Shown here in pieces: positions 23,991-28,560 of a stretch of 28,560 bases of DNA. Position 1 is the stretch's first letter, and the number at the start of each line of letters is the position of its first letter. The stretch is from positions 1-28,560 of the forward strand of contig JBBQFC010000041.1 of NCBI GenBank assembly GCA_038321615.1. The letters run 5' to 3'. Made by a program: the position numbers and the translations under genes. This DNA comes from JBBQFC01 sp038321615. Its GTDB lineage: Bacteria; Bacteroidota; Bacteroidia; Flavobacteriales_D; Cryomorphaceae. The notes beneath the pieces were generated by a model that made no database searches, had not been told where the DNA came from, and worked only from the letters and a program-made list of their open reading frames with translations.

Positions 23991-24554
23991 CTACCGTTGA
24001 TAATTCGAGTTTTTGGCCACCTTGGGCACAATCTTATCAAAGAAACTATGCATCAGCGTTAAGTCAGATTCTAAATCGCCGGAAGGAATAAAAGGCTCGG
24101 CACAAACGATCCATTTGCGCTCATAGTCGAAACCTACCATGGTGATAGGAACTTTTGCAGCTAAAGCAATATGGTAGAAGCCGGTCTTCCAATCTTCTAC
24201 CTTACTCCGTGTTCCTTCGGGAGCCACACAAATGGCAAAATCAGGATCTGCAGCGTAAATTGATGCCATATAATCTACCATACTCGTCTTTTTAGAACGA
24301 TTGACCGGATAGCCGCCCAAATTTAACAAGAGTCGCTTCACGGGAAAACGAAAAAGCTCTTTCTTCGCTAAAAATACGCAGTTCAGGTGCATCAGCTTTC
24401 GAGCAGCGATACCGACAAAAAAATCGACGTTGCTGGTATGTGGTACCACCACAAGCACATATTGGCGAAGCGTGCGTGGCACCGCTTTGGGTATTTGCCA
24501 ACCCGCCCAGTAAAACCATCGCACACAGAGCCAAACAAACAATCTGCTGATCAT
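23991..24554 (-). CDS. 1-acyl-sn-glycerol-3-phosphate acyltransferase (PlsC-like)
   Basis: Predicted to acylate lysophosphatidic acid or a similar lysolipid at the inner membrane. From the ATG at 24554 the protein has 187 residues. Motif I HX4D is His39-Asp44 (PHTSNVDFF), a substrate-binding block is FLAKKELFRFPV (61-72), followed by GGYPVNRS, and motif III is APEGTRS (111-117). The N-terminal helix (RLFVWLCVRWFYWAGW) probably associates with the membrane. The frame continues upstream to 24794 but only by overlapping the divergent exonuclease gene, so that extension was rejected. The family is short compared with E. coli PlsC (about 245 residues) but typical for many Bacteroidota paralogues. 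Confidence 0.88.
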   Translation of the reverse strand: MISRLFVWLCVRWFYWAGWQIPKAVPRTLRQYVLVVVPHTSNVDFFVGIAARKLMHLNCVFLAKKELFRFPVKRLLLNLGGYPVNRSKKTSMVDYMASIYAADPDFAICVAPEGTRSKVEDWKTGFYHIALAAKVPITMVGFDYERKWIVCAEPFIPSGDLESDLTLMHSFFDKIVPKVAKNSNYQR

Positions 24555-24610
24555 CGCGACAAAGATTATTAAAATTCCCTTTCCACCTGCGCTGCATGCC
24601 GACGATTGCC

Positions 24611-24618
24611 TACTTTTG
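24611..24618 (+). promoter_or_regulatory. -7 promoter element of the exonuclease gene
   Basis: TACTTTTG is a perfect TAnnTTTG match ending nine bases before the ATG at 24628. It includes the in-frame TTG at 24616, which argues against that codon being the start. Confidence 0.6.
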
Positions 24619-24627
24619 ACCCAGCAC

Positions 24628-25944
24628 ATGTATTGTATAGTTGATATCGAAACGACTGGCGGGAGTAATAAATCGGGTCGGATCACCGAAATAGCCGCTT
24701 TTCTGCACGACGGCGCCAAATGCGTCGATAAGTTTGTAAGTCTGGTAAATCCCAGGCAGCCTATTCCACCCTTTGTTGCCAATCTCACAGGCATTTCGAA
24801 CGAAATGGTGGCCGAAGCTCCCAGCTTCGAAGATTTGGCCGAAGAGATCTACCGCTTTATGGCAAATAGCATATTTGTAGGGCATAACGTCAATTTCGAC
24901 TACGGCTTTCTGCGTGAAGAATTTCGACGGGTTGGTCTTGAATTCCGTCGGAAAAAGCTTTGCACAGTACAGTTGAGCCGGAATACTTTTCCAGGATTAC
25001 CATCATACTCGTTGGGGAAAATATCGCGCGAACTCGACATTTCGCATGAAGATCACCACCGCGCAGAATCGGACGCCCGGGCTACCATGTTGCTATTCGA
25101 GCGTATTGTGGAAAAGCAATCGCTTCATGGATTGTTCGACGTCAATTTTGGATCGACGGAGCTAACGTTTACCGGAAGCGAGTTTATTAACCGCGAGATT
25201 ATAGATTCCATACCCGATGAATGTGGCGTATTCTCGGTACTCGATCGCGATGATCGAGCTATTTTCGTAAAACGCAGCAGCGAATTGGTCAATACCATCT
25301 ACGACAAGTTTCGCGCAGCTGAGACCCAAACGGATCGAAGTTTTCTAGAAAAAGCTTACCGAATAGATTTCCAACTTACGGGAAGTCCGCTATTAGCTCA
25401 GTTGATAGAGGCCCACGAAGTATTAGAACGGGCTCCAAAGTTCAATCAGGGTCGTTTCTCTATCAAATCTCAATTCGGAATTTTTCAAGACGATGCGGAG
25501 CGCGGAACCTTTCACCTACGCAGATACCAGTTGGGCGAATCGCCTGTGGCGGCATTTGCAAACTTCTTCGAAGGTCTTGACTTTATAAAAAATCAAAGCG
25601 AACAGAAGGATTTGCGCTTAGTCGAAACCTTTCGCAAACGCTGGAAAACGGAATTCGCCTTGCTCAATAAATTTTCGGATAACACGTTTGCTCTGGCAGC
25701 TCTCCTTCCGAGCGACTCCTACATATTGATCGACGAAGGAGTGGATGTCGATCACCGCTCATTAATTTACGTTATCGAAGGCCACGTGAAGGGCTATAGC
25801 CAAGCGCGCAAAGACGATCCTTTTGACATGTTCGATATCGAAGGGATGGAACACCTATTTCAACCGCATGCAGAACTTGCATTGGTGGTGCGCCAATTTA
25901 TGGCCAAGGGGAAGTTTGAGAAGAAGGTGGGAATTCTTAATTAG
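24628..25944 (+). CDS. DnaQ-like 3'-5' exonuclease fused to a degenerate UvrC-type GIY-YIG domain
   Basis: A 438-residue two-domain protein. Residues 1-160 are a DEDDh exonuclease: Asp6 and Glu8 (VDIETTGG), Asp91 (GHNVNFDYGFL), His144 and Asp149 (HHRAESDA). After a linker, residues about 192-275 align with the GIY-YIG nuclease of UvrC and Cho (SIPDECGVFSVLDRDDRAIFVK, TGSPLLAQLIEAHEVLERAPKFNQ). The GIY is GVF and the YVGK is FVKR, and the usual Arg after it is missing, so this domain looks catalytically dead. The C-terminal 160 residues are of unrecognised fold. Proteins with intact versions of this design are common in Bacteroidota, where a role in DNA repair or proofreading is assumed. The start was moved from TTG 24616 to ATG 24628. 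Confidence 0.88.
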   Translation: MYCIVDIETTGGSNKSGRITEIAAFLHDGAKCVDKFVSLVNPRQPIPPFVANLTGISNEMVAEAPSFEDLAEEIYRFMANSIFVGHNVNFDYGFLREEFRRVGLEFRRKKLCTVQLSRNTFPGLPSYSLGKISRELDISHEDHHRAESDARATMLLFERIVEKQSLHGLFDVNFGSTELTFTGSEFINREIIDSIPDECGVFSVLDRDDRAIFVKRSSELVNTIYDKFRAAETQTDRSFLEKAYRIDFQLTGSPLLAQLIEAHEVLERAPKFNQGRFSIKSQFGIFQDDAERGTFHLRRYQLGESPVAAFANFFEGLDFIKNQSEQKDLRLVETFRKRWKTEFALLNKFSDNTFALAALLPSDSYILIDEGVDVDHRSLIYVIEGHVKGYSQARKDDPFDMFDIEGMEHLFQPHAELALVVRQFMAKGKFEKKVGILN

Positions 25945-25949
25945 TAGCA

Positions 25950-25966
25950 TTCTGCGAAAAGCAGAA
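25950..25966 (+). terminator. Weak hairpin after the exonuclease gene
   Basis: A perfect 6-bp stem TTCTGC/GCAGAA with a GAAAA loop begins six bases after the stop codon. Only a CTTT follows, so it is at best a weak intrinsic terminator. Confidence 0.3.
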
Positions 25967-26066
25967 CTTTGAGTGATTAAATGAAAAAACTATCACTGAT
26001 TTAGTTACTCTTCCTGTCCCAAACTTTAGAAAAATAGGGATCTTTTTTTGTTCTCTAAAAAACCAT

Positions 26067-27596
26067 TCATACCCGATCTATCACCACTTTATAGGTAGGA
26101 TCTTCCCAAACATTCACATCTATGATTTCGGATGCATTGCGAAGCAGGTTCTTACAATCGGGCGATAGATGCTTTAGCTGAACCTTTTTGCCCACCTTTT
26201 GATACCGCTCGGTAAGCTTATTGAGCGCTTCAATGGCCGACATATCTACCACCCGGCTTTCGCGAAAGTCGATGATTACCTGATCGGGATCGCCCGCTAC
26301 GTCAAACTTTTCGTTGAAAGCAGCTACAGACCCAAAGAATAAAGGACCATAAATCTCGTAGTGTTTAACTCCATTTGCATCGGTTGATTTCCGAGCTCTG
26401 ATGCGTTTGGCATTGTCCCATGCGAAAACCAAGGCAGCTATTATCACACCAATAATCACCGCTAGCGCCAGATTATGAAGGAATACGGTAACTAATGTAA
26501 CAGCGATCATTACAAAGATGTCGGATTTGGGCATCTTTCCAAATACGCGGAAGCTTGCCCACTCGAAGGTACCGATAGCCACCATAATCATAAGTCCGGT
26601 TAAAGCTGCCATTGGAACTTGCTCTATAAGCGATGAGCCGAACATTACAAAAACGAGCAGCATAATTGCTGCAACAATTCCCGAAAGCCTTGCCTTAGCC
26701 CCGTTTGAAACATTGATCAAGCTTTGGCCAATCATGGCGCAGCCACCCATGCCAGAAAACAGCCCCGACAGCATGTTAGCAGCGCCCTGGGCCACGGCTT
26801 CTTTGTTGCCCCGTCCGCGGGTTTCGGTAATCTCGTCCACTATATTTAGGGTCAATAAGCTTTCGATCAGACCCACTCCGGCGACAATTGCTGCGTAGGG
26901 GAAAATCAATATCAACGTATCCAGATCGAAAGGCACCGATGGAAAATGGAACGGCGGAAAACCACCTTCGATCGAGGCCAAATCGCCTACAGTCCGCGTA
27001 TCAATTCCAAAAGTAACCACTATTCCGAATACCACCAGAATGGCAGCGAGCGCGGCAGGTACAACCTTGGTTATTTTTGGTAAGCCCCAGATAATGAGCA
27101 TGGTAAGTATCACCAAACCCAAGAGTGTGTAGAGCTCACCACCTTGAAGCCAAGCGCCTGAATTGTCTTGAAACTGAACCAATTGTGACATGAAAATAAT
27201 GATCGCCAGTCCGTTTACAAAGCCGAAGATCACCGGATGCGGAACCAACCGGATGAATTTTCCCAAACGGAGAAATCCAGCTATCAGTTGTATGAGTCCG
27301 GCGAGAATAACTGTTGCAAAAATGTACTCCACCCCATGGCTGGCCGCAAGAGTAACCAGCACTACAGCTACGGCGCCAGTAGCACCAGAGATCATACCCG
27401 GCCTACCGCCAAATATGGAAGTGATCAAACCCATCACAAATGCGGCGTAAAGACCAGTGAGTGGTGAAAGCCCCGCTATCATTGCGAATGCAACCGCTTC
27501 GGGCACCAGCGCAAGGGCTACGGTAAGCCCGGAAAGAATCTCCGTTTTATAATCTACTTTCTGGGAAAAGTCGAATAGGTTGAAATACTTTTTCAT
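26067..27596 (-). CDS. SulP-family (SLC26-like) anion transporter with STAS domain
   Basis: Inner-membrane permease, likely for sulfate or bicarbonate; the substrate cannot be decided from sequence. The 509-residue protein has about ten to twelve hydrophobic helices. SulP-type stretches include GLTVALALVPEAVAFAMIAG (24-43), PLTGLYAAFVMGLITSIFGG and the SGATGAVAVVLV block around 70-85. The C-terminal STAS domain (about 410-509) has VIIDFRESRVVDMSAIEAL and FFGSVAAFNEKF. The ATG at 27596 gives the normal N-terminus (FNLFDFSQKVDYKTEILSG). A promoter with both elements lies about 105 bases upstream (27702-27729), leaving a long leader. The gene converges with the exonuclease gene. Confidence 0.95.
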   Translation of the reverse strand: MKKYFNLFDFSQKVDYKTEILSGLTVALALVPEAVAFAMIAGLSPLTGLYAAFVMGLITSIFGGRPGMISGATGAVAVVLVTLAASHGVEYIFATVILAGLIQLIAGFLRLGKFIRLVPHPVIFGFVNGLAIIIFMSQLVQFQDNSGAWLQGGELYTLLGLVILTMLIIWGLPKITKVVPAALAAILVVFGIVVTFGIDTRTVGDLASIEGGFPPFHFPSVPFDLDTLILIFPYAAIVAGVGLIESLLTLNIVDEITETRGRGNKEAVAQGAANMLSGLFSGMGGCAMIGQSLINVSNGAKARLSGIVAAIMLLVFVMFGSSLIEQVPMAALTGLMIMVAIGTFEWASFRVFGKMPKSDIFVMIAVTLVTVFLHNLALAVIIGVIIAALVFAWDNAKRIRARKSTDANGVKHYEIYGPLFFGSVAAFNEKFDVAGDPDQVIIDFRESRVVDMSAIEALNKLTERYQKVGKKVQLKHLSPDCKNLLRNASEIIDVNVWEDPTYKVVIDRV

Positions 27597-27701
27597 AGCT
27601 GGGAGCTGAGATTAAGCGGTGCGCTTATGATGACTTTCCTGCGGACTTATATCTACAGAAATTAGGCGTCAGACTTGAAGAATAACCCGATTAAGGGGCG
27701 G

Positions 27702-27729
27702 CAAAAGTAAGGCTTATTTTCGGTTGCAA
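27702..27729 (-). promoter_or_regulatory. Promoter of the SulP gene, -33 and -7 elements
   Basis: On the minus strand a TTG (27729-27727), a 17-base spacer and a perfect TACTTTTG -7 element (27709-27702) match the Bacteroidota housekeeping promoter TTG / TAnnTTTG. It is the best full match in the window and implies a leader of about 100 bases. Confidence 0.7.
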
Positions 27730-27863
27730 CTGTGAGCCCTTAAATTGTAGGAATGGAACGCTGAGCAACTTATTCAGCTTCAGTTCAGCGCCGCTATTAT
27801 CGGGAGCGGATATTTTCCCCCGCAGATTTCGGCAATTAGTGACAGCACTGACTGTTTCAAAAT

Positions 27864-28560
27864 TCAGGCTTCCACGAAATACATATCAATCTCTCCCTTG
27901 TTTTTAGCAGCTACTTTACCGCGGTATGTGCATGTAAAATTGTCTTTCACGATTTCGTAGGTGCTCCCGCTTATATTTACTTTGCCAGGCTCACCCGATG
28001 ATTCCATACGCGAAGCGGTATTCACGGTATCGCCCCAGATATCATATGCGTATTTCTTGATGCCTACGATACCGGCTACTACCGGGCCGGTGTGGCAGCC
28101 AATGCGTATTTCAAAAAAGAGTTTTCCAGCGGCTTCGCGTTTGGTCTTTTCTTCATTTATAAAATCGCGGAAAGCAAGGGCAGTGTGCACGGCATCGAGG
28201 GCATTGGTCTTATTTGCAGAAGGCAATCCTCCTGCGCACATATAAGAGTCGCCAATGGTTTTAATTTTTTCAATCCCGAATTGGCCTATGATGCGGTCGA
28301 AGGCGCTGTAACAATAGTTTATTTCTTCAACCAGTTCCTGCGCACTCAAATGCTCACTCATGGTGGTGAAGTTTTTGAAATCGGTAAAGAGCACCGTCAC
28401 TTCACTATAGCTTTTTGCCGCAGCCTTACCGGTGGCCTTGAGCTCTGCAGCAGTCTCTTCAGGAAGTATGTTGAGCAAGAGTTCGTCACTGAGTTTTTTG
28501 CCTTGCTTAATTCTGTTGCGCTGAAAAAAGAAAACGCCTGCAAAGGCCAATACAATCACA
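27864..28560 (-). CDS. Class III adenylate cyclase, partial (N-terminus beyond the window)
   Basis: The gene enters from the right edge and only its C-terminal part is seen; the first methionine visible near the edge need not be its start. Counting from there, a hydrophobic segment (IVLAFAGVFFF) is followed by a short helix (LSDELLLNILPEETAAEL) and a class III cyclase domain. Metal-binding Asp60 (LFTDFKNF) and Asp104 (KTIGDSYM) are present, as are the transition-state residues Asn180 and Arg184 (DTVNTASRME). The purine-selecting pair is Lys100 and Asp173 (IKTIGD, YDIWGD), as in adenylate cyclases, so ATP rather than GTP is the likely substrate. Bacteroidota proteins of this type usually carry N-terminal sensory or TPR repeats, which cannot be checked here. 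Confidence 0.92.
   Translation of the reverse strand, partial: VIVLAFAGVFFFQRNRIKQGKKLSDELLLNILPEETAAELKATGKAAAKSYSEVTVLFTDFKNFTTMSEHLSAQELVEEINYCYSAFDRIIGQFGIEKIKTIGDSYMCAGGLPSANKTNALDAVHTALAFRDFINEEKTKREAAGKLFFEIRIGCHTGPVVAGIVGIKKYAYDIWGDTVNTASRMESSGEPGKVNISGSTYEIVKDNFTCTYRGKVAAKNKGEIDMYFVEA

Noticed and set aside
24555..24794. Upstream extension of the acyltransferase frame
   Set aside because: It overlaps the divergent exonuclease gene and lacks the conserved PlsC start; the ATG at 24554 begins the homologous region.

Overview
The window looks like a chromosome segment of a Bacteroidota bacterium, most likely from Flavobacteriia or a related class. The evidence is four-fold. Several genes are preceded by the Bacteroidota -7 promoter element TAnnTTTG, and Shine-Dalgarno-like sites are scarce. 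It carries a bacillithiol synthesis gene (bshA), an ABC-permease/M1-peptidase fusion, a PIN-PhoH protein and a DnaQ exonuclease with a UvrC-like GIY-YIG tail. Many secreted or lipoprotein genes of Bacteroidota type are present. No IS element, CRISPR array, rRNA or tRNA was recognised.

Layout. 45-2348: katG with its terminator. 2392-4567: a secreted beta-helix protein and a class III CoA-transferase, head to head with a single base between their start codons. 4539-6243: a small membrane protein and bshA. 6404-10867: a two-gene operon of an ABC ATPase and a very large permease fused to an M1 metallopeptidase. 10947-13381: an alpha/beta hydrolase, a thioredoxin-like protein and a secreted coiled-coil protein. 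13507-15648: a tightly overlapping minus-strand operon yaaA - FKBP isomerase - kdsC. 15744-19037: a DEAD-box helicase, msrB, a membrane methyltransferase, a CpcT/CpeT-family protein and a 48-codon gene with a clear terminator. 19038-20214: sparse, with two small unknown genes. 20215-22761: a minus-strand operon PIN-phoH - cyclophilin lipoprotein - cysteine-free secreted protein. 22762-23512: a 750-base stretch without a credible protein gene, rich in hairpins with UUCG or GNRA loops on the minus strand. 23513-25944: a small unknown gene, a PlsC-type acyltransferase and the exonuclease/GIY-YIG fusion. 26067-28560: a SulP anion transporter and a class III adenylate cyclase that runs off the right edge.

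Functionally, much of the window is housekeeping: envelope biogenesis (kdsC, plsC, two periplasmic proline isomerases), RNA handling (DEAD-box helicase, PhoH) and transport. There is a clear flavour of peroxide and thiol defence (katG, bshA, a thioredoxin-like protein, yaaA, msrB), but these genes lie in separate transcription units, so shared regulation is only an inference.

The observation most worth following is the probable structured non-coding RNA on the minus strand near 22926-23198. It has a promoter-like element, stable tetraloop hairpins and an intrinsic terminator, and the stretch upstream to about 23490 is also hairpin-rich. I could not assign it to a known RNA family. Others are the degenerate GIY-YIG domain, the altered GAMEN motif in the permease-peptidase fusion, and a perfect 12-bp hairpin inside the N-terminal extension of kdsC.
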